Source: Ridgeia piscesae
Taxonomy: Eukaryota; Annelida; Polychaeta; Sabellida; Siboglinidae
Assembly (NCBI GenBank): GCA_025642075.2
Contig: JAODUO010001774.1
Location: 1-64,000, forward strand
DNA length: 64,000 nt
Direction: 5' to 3'
In this document: positions 1-12,200 of the stretch, in pieces
How positions within the stretch are numbered: position 1 is the stretch's first letter
How the letters are laid out: each line of letters begins with the position of its first letter
Translations under genes and position numbers: made by a program
The notes under the pieces: model-generated
The model's input: only the letters and a program-made list of their open reading frames with translations
Databases searched by the model: none
What the model was told of the DNA's origin: nothing

Positions 1-152
1 TAGTGGCGGTACTGACAGAGGCGGAGCACTACCAGCTGAGTTGAGTAGTGGCGGTACTGGCAGAGGCGGAGCACTACCAGCTGAGTTGAGTAGTGGCGGT
101 ACTGACAGAGGCGGAGCACTACCAGCTGAGTTGAGTAGTGGCGGTACTGGAA
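1..152. repeat. 45-bp tandem repeat
   Basis: About 3.4 head-to-tail copies of a 45-bp unit beginning GAGTAGTGGCGGTACTG, nearly identical to one another and running off the left window edge. The array ends exactly where homology to the right-hand inverted arm begins, so it marks the outer edge of the left arm. Confidence 0.95.
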
Positions 153-237
153 GTCTCTGCTATCATATATATATATTTCATACCAATATTACGCACAGAG
201 GAGTTAAATAGCATTTATAGTCGAATTCACCCAATGT

Positions 238-243
238 TTTATT
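238..243 (-). terminator. Poly(A) signal of left PLAT gene copy
   Basis: AATAAA on the - strand about 110 bases after the stop codon of the left PLAT copy. The same signal in the same context lies after the right copy. Confidence 0.7.
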
Positions 244-636
244 GACGAACACGAACAACGAACGTTTCCGATGTTCTTAGAAACGAAATCCCACACGAAC
301 AGTCAGTAGATGACAGTGTGATACAGAGTTCGAGAGAAGGAGTCACTGCGCTAGAGTTTCTGGCACGTGAGGGTCTTGGCCAGGTTACTGGGCGAGAAGA
401 GCCAGCAATTGCAGTTACAGCGGTAGTTGATCTTCATAGCTCGGTTGTAGACGTAGATCCTCCTGATGAACCAACTCGGCCCACTACCAGCATTGTCGTG
501 TCGGACGTAGACTTGCTTCACCGGGCAGATGTTGACGATGTTGCGGTAGAAAGTGCGTGTCCTGAAACAGTGCAAGGAAATGTCACAAACGAAAACGAGG
601 CACAAGCAAGATTACACACTCAGAAACGCCTGCCAT

Positions 637-985
637 AGAGCGCAGTGGCTCATGGGTAGAACTTCGGACTCTCGACTAATGGAACCCCTGGTTCGAATCC
701 TCTGCTGCGGTGTTAAACCTCGGGCAACTTTGTTTTGAACTCTACGTCGCTCTAGTTGACTCAGCTCTATGAATGAGTACCTGGCTATAGACAGTGGTGT
801 TTGTTTGTATGAGCAGCCTTCGCGCATTAATTGCAGCGCGTCTGTATGTTTCTCAGAGAAGTCGGGATTGTGTTTGATTGACGAGGTCTGCCTGTGTCTT
901 TCAGACGAGACAATAAAAGCCGTTGGTCCCTTCTATCTGGTATATATGCTAGGGGATGTAAAACATCGCACATAGGGGGTAAATC
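637..985 (+). mobile_element. tRNA-derived SINE (left copy)
   Basis: The head is tRNA-like, with an A-box-like TGGCTCATGGGTAGA near 646 and a perfect B box GGTTCGAATCC at 690-700. A conserved body follows (GAATGAGTACCTGG and downstream) and ends near GACAATAAAAGCCG. It sits antisense in PLAT intron 4 of this arm, with an equivalent copy in the other arm, so insertion preceded the duplication. The family name cannot be given from sequence alone. Confidence 0.7.
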
Positions 986-1165
986 GGACACCTGGTCGTC
1001 TCTCTTTTCCCCTGTCACTAACCCACTGGCTCTTATTCAATAGGCCCGTGGTTACTTCCCAGGCGGGTGCGTGGGATACACCGAGCAGGCAATGTATACA
1101 ATAGGCTTATATAATGTATCACGCGACACAGTTGGCCCTATATCAATGTGCATACATGTTCACAT

Positions 1166-1556
<391 letters not shown>

Positions 1557-2482
1557 TACCGTCGCTCTACTGTTCTTTGCTACACTTACGAGAATCTCAG
1601 GAAGCCACTCTTCAGACTCAGTAAGAGCGCCCCTATCGTGTTCGATATCAGCGAGATCTTCACCGCTGCTTTAGTCCCGGCCGACGCTTGAGACCCAGTA
1701 AGTATCCTCATTCTGTACGGTGTTTCTAAAAGAGAAATACCAGTGCGGCCAAATAATGCACGTACGTGCAGCCTGGTCAGTGGTTTGCGTGAGCCATACC
1801 TGCGTCTCTCTATGTGCTGTCTTTATTTTGTTTCCTGAACAGTTCTGCCCTGTGGACATTTTGGTAACATTTAACCACATATTGTTAGGACAACTTGAGA
1901 GAATAATGTTATTCATAAGAACTATATAAAAATCTGTTCAAACAAAAATTCTTATTTCACAACTAATACTTTTTATTCGCATCGACATATATAAGAACCT
2001 ATATTTAGTTAGTTTACTTCTCGCTGTAGCAATACAATTCACGAAACGAGACTACGTCCAATTTAACAATGTAATGCCCAGCGTGTCTACGGAATGCGAT
2101 TTTGATACGACTAGTGTGACATACAACATAACAAAATATGTTATATCGACAATACGACTACATAAACAACTCACTTGACGATGTCAGTTTTCTGTTCAGA
2201 GAAGTAGAGCTCGACAGCCATTTCTTACACGGAAACCTCTGATACGAGGACGGGCCTGGCAGCCTCTTGACCCCGACATACACAAGGTACCAGGACGGGT
2301 TTACGCCGGCGTTGTTGTGTCTGATCCTTAGCTTCAGTACGCACCCCAAGCACGGACACGTGACTATGAAGTAGTTGTTGCTGCGTGGGCGACAAACAAA
2401 ACACATTAATTACAACTGATAAATGCCCGTCAGGTATATTTACCTATGTTAGATAAACACGTACAGCATCAGTTCGAATAGT

Positions 2483-3675
2483 AATACCTTAATACCTCAC
2501 ACCTTAATACATCACACCTTAGTATATCACACATTAATACATCACACATTAATACATCACACATTAATACATCACATCTTAATACCCCACACCTTAATAC
2601 ATCACACATTAATACATCACACATTAATACATCACACATTAATAGATCACACATTAATACATCACACATTAATACATCACACCTTAGTACATCACACATT
2701 AATACATCACACATTAATACATCACACCTTAATACCTCAAACCTTAGTACATCACACATTAATACATCACACATTAATACATCATACCTCAATAACCCAC
2801 ACCTTAATACATCACACCTTAATACATCACACATTAATACCTCAAACCTTAATACATCACACATTAATACATCATGCCTTAATACCCCACACCTTAATAC
2901 ATCACACATTAATACATCACATATTAATACCCCACACCTTAATACATCACACCTTAATATATCACACATTAATACATCACACCTTAATATCTCACACATT
3001 AATACTTCACATCTTAATACATCACACCTTAGTACATCACACATTAATACATCACATATTAATACATCACACCTTAATATCCCACACCTTAATACATCAC
3101 ACCTTAATATATCACACATTAATACATCACACCTTAATATCTCACACATTAATACTTCACATCTTAATACATCACACATTAATACATCACACCTTAATAC
3201 CTCACACCGTAATACCTCAAACCTTAATACCTCACACATTAATACATCACACCTTAATACATCACACATTAATACATCACACCTTAATATCTCACACATT
3301 AATACATCACACATTAATTCATCACACCTCAATACCTCACACCTTAATAACTCGCACCTTAATACATCACACCTTAATACCTCACACCGTAATACCTCAC
3401 ACCTTAATACCTCACACATTAATACATCACATCTTAATACATCACACATTAATATATCACACCTTAATATATCACACCTTAATACCTCACACCTTAATAC
3501 ATCACACCTTAATACCTCATACCTTAATACATCACTCCTAAATACCTCACACCTTAATACCTCACACCTTAATGCATATCATCTTAATATATCATACCTT
3601 AATACATCACTCCTTAATATCTCACACCTTAATACCTAACACCTTAATACCTCACACCTTAATACATCACACCTC
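2483..3675. repeat. 15-bp minisatellite in PLAT intron (left, about 1.2 kb)
   Basis: Roughly 80 copies of a 15-bp unit close to TTAATACATCACACC with frequent point variants. As 15 is divisible by three, it gives a long false open frame (repeated DVLRC-like residues) on the - strand. The right-arm array is only about 0.7 kb. Confidence 0.95.
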
Positions 3676-3739
3676 GCAGATATTCGTTTTGTGTAGAGAA
3701 CGTCAAAGGTCGACAGGACTGTGAAGTTCCTGTCCATCG

Positions 3740-3862
3740 GTAAACCCTAGTGCCTGTGTGCAATTGTAAACCCTAGTGCCTGTGTGCAATTGTAAACCCT
3801 AGTGCTAGTGTTTAATTGTAAACCCTAGTGCTAGTGTTTAATTGTAAACACTAGTGCATAGC
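3740..3862. repeat. Short repeat with TAAACCCTAGTGC core
   Basis: Five imperfect copies of a unit of about 24 bases with TAAACCCTAGTG, alternating with TGTGTGCAATTG or TAGTGTTTAATTG. It is present only in the left arm. Confidence 0.85.
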
Positions 3863-3974
3863 ATGGCACATGCCTACATTTTAAATAGTATATCCAACTT
3901 TAAAACATGTCGCCCGAGGTGACTGCAGCAGTCTTCCTGTGACGCATGTGACGTTGGGTGATGCCGGATGTAGG

Positions 3975-4175
3975 AGATGTGGAGACGCCACATGTGTGGA
4001 GATGACACATGTGTGGAGATGACACATGTGTGGAGATGCCACGTGTGGAGATGCCACATGTATGGTGATGCCACACGTGTGGAGATGCCACACGTGTGGA
4101 GATGCCACATGTGTGGAGATGTCACATGTATGGAGATGCCACATATGTGGAGATGCCACACGTGTGGAGTTGCCA
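3975..4175. repeat. GTGTGGAGATGCCACAT minisatellite, left arm only
   Basis: About 11 copies of a 17-18-bp unit, itself partly palindromic (CACATGTGTGG). At the matching place the right arm has only a remnant of one unit (GGCGTCTCCACAC near 47858), so the array expanded, or was lost, after duplication. Confidence 0.9.
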
Positions 4176-4674
4176 CACAGCGGATAGATTTGAGAACATT
4201 AGAAACAATGTGTGGTTTTCGAAACTGGAAAAGGCGAGTGCGTAAAATATTAACGCAGTCTGACAAGTGCAGAGGAACATCAGGTCCGCAGGAAACGGAA
4301 AGACCACTATTTTAGTGAGACGGGATCACTGTGGGCCGAATTGTTTAGAAGTCGAAGGTTGGTGAACGTCGGAGAGAGGCGGCTGTTTGCTGATGTAAGG
4401 AGTAGTGGTTGGCGACTTCGAATAACAACAACATTATAGGACCTTTTTAAAATATACTTTGGCTGAGCTGTGTTGTGTATGTGGTATAACCTAACCTCCA
4501 CAACGTGACGCCATTGGCATTGAGAGACCTCTACCCACAGTTGGCCTCACTGCCGTAGAGTCTGACGGACGCGACGGCCCGGGATCCTGCGCCCGGTAAG
4601 ATGCCTGTCCTCGTCTTGATGCGGTACCGGCAAACTGTGAGGAGGTTACGATGTCTTGTGTGTCGTACACGAAT

Positions 4675-4678
<4 letters not shown>

Positions 4679-4718
<40 letters not shown>

Positions 4719-4731
4719 TGTTTGTGCGTGC

Positions 4732-4794
<63 letters not shown>

Positions 4795-4797
4795 TGT
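4679..4797. repeat. (TG)n(CGTG)n microsatellite
   Basis: Pure TG followed by CGTG units in PLAT intron 1 of the left arm; the counterpart is at 47161-47352. Confidence 0.95.
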
Positions 4798-5305
4798 GAG
4801 TATGTTGAGAATTGGGATAGTGGGAAATGTGTTGTTGATAGAAAAACATTTTATTAGAGCGTTAATTAAAATAATTGTTGGTTTCAGTCCTTCGAATGTG
4901 TCCATTACAAATGCAAATTTATATTGTGGAGTGTGAAATACATACGCATAACATTTAGCAATGAAGACACACATCATAGTTACAACTGTGACACTACCGA
5001 TTTAAAGACACCAGATGTCAGATTGCTATTAATTGCGTTCTGTGTGGCTGCGCCAACCATTTTGGATCAACTCTCTATTACGATTAAATCTTCTGAAACT
5101 ATAAATACCTTTCGTAAAAAACGTTTCTGGTGACAATGCGAATAAAGAGCCACTTACAACCTGCAGTCGGGTTCAGTTGGCCAAAGAGAAGGATGACCAG
5201 TGCAAAGCTCGCGAGTCGTGGAGTAACCATCTCTTGACCGGGAAGTCTCTCGTGAGTCTCTCTTCAAGTCGTAGCTGTGAGCAGAAGTCGTGGACGGCGC
5301 AGCCA

Positions 5306-5314
5306 GATATATAG
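5306..5314 (-). promoter_or_regulatory. TATA box of left PLAT copy
   Basis: CTATATATC on the - strand, 76 bases before the start codon and conserved with its surroundings in the right arm. Confidence 0.55.
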
Positions 5315-5713
5315 CCGGATGTTTGTCTCCGGAGCTGCTCCATCGTGACATTTCATTATACTGACAACCAGGTAACGCCCACAAACCAGCCTACCTGGCA
5401 AGCTGTCATGTCCAGGCAAATAATAAAAATTGTAGGCACTTATTTATGTTGTGATATTTTGTGCTAGCTTATGGTACACGCACTCAGCACCCCTATATAA
5501 AAACAGTCTGTGTAATAAGCGATGAAGGCTATAAAACGCCACTCAAGCTGGGTGTAAGTTGTTTCACGGAAACATGGATGGAGGTGTAATATAGTATACC
5601 CTGTCGGTGTGTCTAATAGACTCCTGTGAATTTGACTTTGTTGATTGCCTACTTTGTATTACGGCATACTATTTCTTACAACTATTGTTTTGATATGCAA
5701 ATCTGTCAGGTTC

Positions 5714-6040
5714 CTAATTCACGTTACAGCAGAAATTACAAATTGCCATGTTTGAATGCTTACCAATATATTTTATTATGGAACAGTAATATTTGTTTCT
5801 CTCGACAAGCAAATTGGTCGCGACTTCGGTACGCTGAATGCGTAGTATATCGCCTCCTTTACTGCGGTCACGATGACCTTCAAATGCGTTGAAAAACCGT
5901 ATAGTTAATGTATCCAGATAGCGCAGCGGGGTCTTTTTTGCAAATGGTTCTTCACTCTCCACGATGTACGACTTTCTGACACGAAATACTTGGGCCAGCG
6001 TTTTGTAGTCAGCAGCATTTCCTTCACTGTCTGTGGTCAA
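5714..6040 (-). other. 108-codon open frame upstream of left PLAT copy, unrecognised
   Basis: Open from an ATG (MTTDSEGNAADYKTLAQ) to stop, with a full-length counterpart at 45751-46077. I recognise no family. The differences between the copies that I can see cluster in a short stretch and nearly all change amino acids, which argues against a selected protein. The start also overlaps a possible acceptor/donor pair (ACCACAG, CCCAG/GTATTT), so part may be a noncoding exon. Confidence 0.25.
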
Positions 6041-6284
6041 AACGCGAAATGCTGGTTGGAGACATCACCTTAATTGAGAGATAATACTCTGGAAAACATT
6101 TATCTTTGTTAAGGAAACCAGACAAAAATGCCATATGAGACAGCATGGTCGGTCGGAGCTCATGACAAATGACCGATTATATGCTAGGGCAGTTAGTCAT
6201 TAATTATAATATTGAAACTATAACTGAAATTATAATATTGAAACTAATGTTTTATGATGTAACTCAGGACTGGTTGAGAGAGAG

Positions 6285-6805
<521 letters not shown>

Positions 6806-7195
6806 TCAAGCAATCGCTCGTCTATTTGTCACCAACAAAAAATCGTTACCTGTCGACAGACAACAACATTGTTTGAACATGTAGATGTATCAGGTTACGA
6901 ATGCATGATGTAGCAGTAATTATAAATTATCTTAATTTGATACTTACTATATTATGTTATACATTTAATCACCATATGCGTTGACCGAGAATCTAACTGG
7001 AGTCCTCTGGAGTAATATGTAACGTGTTTCGTCCCCCTTTGTCGAGGTCACCGCGACCTCAAACGACCAAATGTATCAACACCACACAAAAGAAATGTAG
7101 TGCGTTTGCAAACGGTGCGGCACTTGCTGTGATGGACGAGGTTCTTACACGAACAAACTTGCTCGCCTCGCTCTGTGAATAACCTCACCTGATGG

Positions 7196-7640
7196 TTGCT
7201 CAGTGCTTGCGGTGTCGCCTTAGCACTGGTGATATGTTATCTATGTGACGCTTGCCTTTCATCATGTCAATTTGTTGGTTGTGCGTTGTCTTTACGGTTA
7301 ATTGCCAGGACACGGTCACATATTTTGGCTGCCGGGCCGTGTGCGGTGTGCCCAGTCAGCCAGCAGCTGGTCAGGCGTCCGCGCTGGACGTTCGACGCTC
7401 TTCAGCCGCCCGGCTGAGTACCGAGAGTATCCGCACCTATTTGACGACGAGCTACTGACGTTTTGGAACTTACCCCGTGTCCCCTGACGGCGGTCTGGCT
7501 GGGTCAGTTCTTGCAGGCGCTAACGCCATCAGCTGCAACAGCAGGTCTGGTGTTGTTACATAGTGTTGTTGTCAGTATGTTTGGTGTTGGGCTACTGTGG
7601 TCGGCCCTGGGTCATGCTGATGTGTTTCCATGCCCTGACG
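7196..7640 (+). other. Conserved unidentified segment between GA block and minisatellite (left)
   Basis: This carries exon-like open stretches (for example AEYREYPHLFDDELL) shared with the right arm at 43800-44250. The left copy has an extra C in CCCCTGACGG, so the reading frames of the two arms diverge after that point. No family is recognised and coding status is doubtful. Confidence 0.25.
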
Positions 7641-7654
7641 TTGTCATGTGTCTG

Positions 7655-8060
7655 TCCCGGTTGGGTATACATTATGGTCAGAGTGGTGTGATGGCGTGTG
7701 TCCATTCCTTCTGTTGTTGAGGCATGTGTATGTCATGGTTGGACATACATTATGGTCAGAGTGGTGTGATGGCGTTTGTCCACTCCTTCTGTTGTTGAGG
7801 CATGTGTCTGTCATGGTTGGGCATACATTATGGTCAGAGTGGTGTGATGGCGTTTGTCCATTCCTTCTGTTGTTGAGGCATGTGTCTGTCATGGTTGGGC
7901 ATACATTATGGTCAGAGTGGTGTGATGGCGTGTGTCCACTCCTTCTGTTGTTGAGGCATGTGTCTGTCATGGTTGGGCATACATTATGGTCAGAGTGGTG
8001 TGATGGCGTTTGTCCACTGCTTCTGTTGTTGAGGCATGTGTGTGTCATGGTTGGACATGT
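7655..8060. repeat. 78-bp minisatellite (left)
   Basis: About five copies of a 78-bp unit containing CATTATGGTCAGAGTGGTG and CCTTCTGTTGTTGAGGCATG. As 78 is 26 codons, it gives a false repetitive open frame. The inverted-duplication inner boundary falls in this array. Confidence 0.95.
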
Positions 8061-8512
8061 TATGGTATGTCATTATGAACCATTTTTAGTTGTTTGTGCG
8101 CCTCATATGGTGCGACATACTCAGTGCGTATGAATCATGACTATATTGTGTTGGTGCATGCTGTGGTGTGATATAATCCAGGCATGTAACCGTTCTAAGT
8201 TTGGACGCCTGGTATGGTGCATCCTCGTCTGCTGTTGTTGCTTTATTCGGTCATTTATGACGGACTCTGAGTTGTGATCGTTTATATATGTGTTGGTCTG
8301 GTCAAGGAGATACCCGTCAGCTCACCAGAGTGTGCATGTCACTCATTGCCTAGGTCGTTCAGATTTGATATCATTCGTAGGCAACATTTGCTTCGGCGCG
8401 CCCCAGTTAATGTACTCACCTACAGACACATTGCTGCAGCGCATTTGCTCTTTGTGTCAGTTGCATTTCATCAAATGTGCGGAATCTGTTTTGGCATCTT
8501 TCCTCGCTACAG

Positions 8513-8621
8513 CTATGTCTCGAGGGACGATTGGACAGAATGGTCGGCCTGCGACAGTGTGCCGACGTCTTGCCAGCGGAACTGGGGTGACACCTACACC
8601 GATCAACGACATCGCGTGTGA
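8513..8621 (+). pseudogene. Possible thrombospondin type-1 repeat exon fragment
   Basis: After a good acceptor (TTCCTCGCTACAG) the frame reads DWTEWSACDSVPTSCQRNWG and then hits a stop. The W-x-x-W-x-x-C start is typical of extracellular TSP1 repeats, but the rest of the cysteine pattern is missing or out of frame. It abuts the truncated end of the KCTD-type fragment on the other strand. It could be chance. Confidence 0.3.
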
Positions 8622-8639
8622 CGGCTTGACACGCCCCAA

Positions 8640-9032
8640 CGAGCTGGCAGATCTCCGCATGTCGATACAGCAACTGCATGAACGGCAGGTCTCCAGCTGC
8701 GCCTCTTTCGCCTTCAACTCTTCGTCTTTCTCGCCTACAACTCGGACCTACTCGTCAAGTTGCCTCTGAGTCTCGCGGACCTTCGCGTGCAGTTCGACGA
8801 CACCACCGATGGTCTCTTGAAGTGTCTGACTAATTCCCTCTGACATCGCTTTGACTGTTAATGCCAACTCCTCCTCATCTACGCCGGGGCACTGAGGACA
8901 TGCTGTGAGAGGGAGATACTTGGCGAAGTATTCGTGGGAACACACTCTGGTAGGTGGCGCTGACGGCAGCCAGTATTCATCCCTGCGGCAGACCTCGAGT
9001 GCGATGCAGTAGGACGACGACAGGTGAACCGC
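8640..9032 (-). pseudogene. KCTD-type gene, broken copy a (middle exon only)
   Basis: After the acceptor (ATATCTTCAG) the - strand encodes YCIALEVCRRDEYW, HEYFAKYLPLT, a segment ending ETIGGVVELHAKV, and the start of a coiled coil. The same order occurs in copies b and c. A TAG interrupts the coiled coil (QLDE-stop-VRVVGEKDEELKAKE, where b has a lysine). The coding match ends before any BTB domain, so this copy is truncated as well as interrupted. The acceptor phase (0) is the same as in b and c. Confidence 0.7.
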
Positions 9033-9120
9033 CTGAAGATATGACAGGAAATACATTACTCAATTCCAAACACGTTTACGTCAATACGAACACAATTCAC
9101 CGGGACACATATATATATAC

Positions 9121-9121
<1 letters not shown>

Positions 9122-9183
<62 letters not shown>
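9122..9183. repeat. (TA)n microsatellite
   Basis: About 30 TA units directly before the terminus of the foldback element. Confidence 0.95.
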
Positions 9184-9195
<12 letters not shown>

Positions 9196-9212
9196 AATAT
9201 ATATATACACAC

Positions 9213-12200
9213 ACTAGACTTTCTGCTCATGAGGGGAGGCCCAGGGAAACTCCTTTTAAGAATCTCGCATTAATCGTATGATGGTGAAACCACATATTTC
9301 TGAGACCCAAGATGACAGAGAATGCCACCGTGTGAATTGTAAAATATTAAGTGAGTTATTAAATTTTGATGAGTAAATATGCGAGATGTTCGGATAATTA
9401 TATCTTCATAGCACATTGAGGAAATTTTCTGAAGTTTAGCTAGTAGTTAGATGAATATTTATTAAGAAGACCCAGCACATTTCATACAAATTGCATGTAG
9501 CGCCTTGTAGCGAAGTCTTTTCGAATTTACCGATCATTGTTTTCAGGATTGCGCTGACTCAGTGACGGCCATTTTTTTCTAGTAATCTAATACATAATCT
9601 AACTGCATTTGTGAACACGATACTATTTAAAGACACTATTTAGGTGTGAATGTATATTTAAATATATAACCTTTCTAATAAGTTTAATATTTTAAATTTG
9701 TGTGCTAATTTGAGCATCTTATCAATACATATTGGTATAGTAATAATTCCTATGCTAATTAATACGCTGCTTATGGTGACTGGTTCGTTTCAAATTAATT
9801 TATGGAGAAACATTGCCATGAGACATGTCAAGGTTGGCAAATAGTTCTGCTATAGCTATATGTACTATATGTCAATCTGCTAAAAAAGCATATGTAAAGG
9901 TTATTGAAGTCTATCGCAAAACGGTATTTGTACTGAGCCAGTTAACTTGTTTAAATATTTATAATAAATAATAGTAAATAAAAGTATTTGTCTACGCCAT
10001 ATCTCTAGCAATAAAACCATTCAGAGGCGCATTACACTTTACATGAATATACGTTACTGAAGTCTCACAAGAAAATAGCAAATCATGTTAAGAGTACACT
10101 GAGTTCCATTGTGGGTGCAGAAACATTTATTGGGCCGTAAAGATAGTTCAATAGAAAACGTTGCTAAAATTCCGACAAATAATCCAGAAAATAGACCAAA
10201 TAATATTGGTAATATTGGATATAAAATGCTATTTCAAGGTCATACCCATCTCAATGTCACACTACATTGAGGTCAAAAAATTGTTTTTTACAAATATATC
10301 TGACAAACTATAAGGTTATAGCAGTTTGCAAGTGCATTTCAGTTGAGTGATACCGACCCGGTATGAACGTATGCCACACAGCAGGATGTGCAGTGGTTAC
10401 AAATTTGGTATCATTTTTTGAAAGTTAAAATTGCCATAAGTTTTGAATGCATAAACTAAAGATATTTAAATTCTGTAAACGGTATCTTGTTACCCATTAT
10501 ACTGACAATCAATGTGCACCACCATAAACATGGTAAAGTTATTTTTGATTTTTGTTCTCCCGCGTTTGGCGTCCTGTTGCACGAGATAACGGATGGTCCC
10601 CTAGGGCTAGAGCTAAAAGCACGTGCGCTTGAGTCGTTTACGAGTATACTAGGTCCTATCCCTGTAATATAATTGTCGAAGTTAGGTACATTCCGCTAGG
10701 GGCGCCATGGTAGATTTGTCTCATGAATCTGGTCCAAAATCTGAGGCCTGTCTGGGCCGCCATTGCTGTAGTGACGCCGAAAATGGGGATTACCCAACAA
10801 TGTTTGCCAGCATTATGCAAATGATTGTTCGACCTATTTTGTGAACCACTGAAAGATTGAACTACGTCATAGCGAAATTCGCGGGATTTTTCCGACGACT
10901 ACAACCGAGGTGTGTTTACGTTTACTTTTTGAAAAATCGTTTAAAAGTACTAATAATATTTCGCGCAGAACTTTTCTACTTCCGTCTTCACGCAGAGATG
11001 TGTATGTATATCTACGTTAAAATTGTATTTATGTTATCTATGTGGCCCTGCGTGCAAGAATATACGAGCGCGTTACAAATAGGCATGGCGCACGCAGTTT
11101 GTTATCGGTGCGCGCACGGTGGTGCGCACGGTGGTGCGCACGGTGGTGCGCACGGTGGTGCGCACGGTGGTGCGCACGGTGGTGCGCACGGTCGTGCGCA
11201 CGGCGGTGCGCACGGCGGTGCGCACGGCGGCGCGCACGGCGGCGCGCACGGCGGCGCGCACGGCGGCGCGCACGGCGGCGCGCACGGCGGCGCGCACGGC
11301 GGCGCGCACGGCGGCGCGCACGGCGGCGCGCACGGCGGCGCGCACGGCGGCGCGCACGGTGCTCGCGGCACGTACGCCACGTTGCGTAATGATGTTCGAC
11401 GGGGCGCGCGCTGTGTTAAAATGCTTTTACACGGAGTACAACATATAGGGATTTACGTTTTAAAAACATCTTTAAAATATATCATATTTTTTTATTTAGA
11501 GCTGTTCTACTGGGTCTGTGATTGTGAGAGTAGACGAAAGCGCTCCAATATTAATATGTTCGATTCGTATGTCCTGCAAGCATGGCGTAGTTAATATAGG
11601 AATGTAGGTCACGCCGTTTCATACGATTCTAAATCCACACAATCAAAATTCGTTGCGCTTCAATCCAGGTGTATTTTTGACAAATAAATAATTATGAATA
11701 TATAATTATAGAATGACATCAATTATTTCTAGTTTTCAAAATAGGCGAACATATTAATTCATATTTTTAAAGCATGGTATGTTTTGGCTGAACCTGGGCT
11801 GATTTTTTTTATTGGTAATAAATTGTTTAACATTAAATTCACCGCCATCACTACTTTTTCAATGATGTACAAAATTAGGTATTGTTATTATGGTGTTGCC
11901 TTCATTTGTGTTGTATTTAAATTGTTTATGTACAACTAAACATTTTTAAAGGCCATGCCACAAGGAATGTTGTTAAACAGTGAAACAACTCATCTTCGAA
12001 CATTATCTATATCTAACTATATCATTATATTACAACTAAGTCTAAGTTAAAAATAATATCAATTACAGGAGCAGAGACAAATCTCCCGTGGTAATATCGA
12101 TGATAATTTTATCATGCTTCATATAGCATATAGTTTGTTGTTTCTCTGATTAACAACATTCGTTGTGGCATTGTTTAAAAAATAATTGTATATAAACAAT

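Noticed and set aside
637..715. Functional tRNA gene
   Set aside because: The A and B boxes are present, but the arms do not form a clean acceptor stem and the sequence continues into a conserved non-tRNA body found in both arms, as in SINEs.
2469..3449. 326-codon open frame on the - strand with repeated DVLRC/DVLMC residues
   Set aside because: Direct translation of the 15-bp minisatellite; it lies in a PLAT intron and its length follows array length.
3740..3862. Telomere-like repeat (TAAACCCTA)
   Set aside because: The match is a short part of a 24-bp unit with only five copies; metazoan telomeres use TTAGGG/CCCTAA and no such array is present.
7644..8133. Repetitive 161-codon and 134-codon frames
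   Set aside because: The 78-bp minisatellite is a multiple of three, so every frame without a stop in one unit stays open; no start or splice context.
11042..11448. AHGG, RTV and Pro-Pro-Cys-Ala repeat proteins, collagen- or antifreeze-like at first sight
   Set aside because: All arise from one 12-bp GC-rich unit read in different frames and strands.
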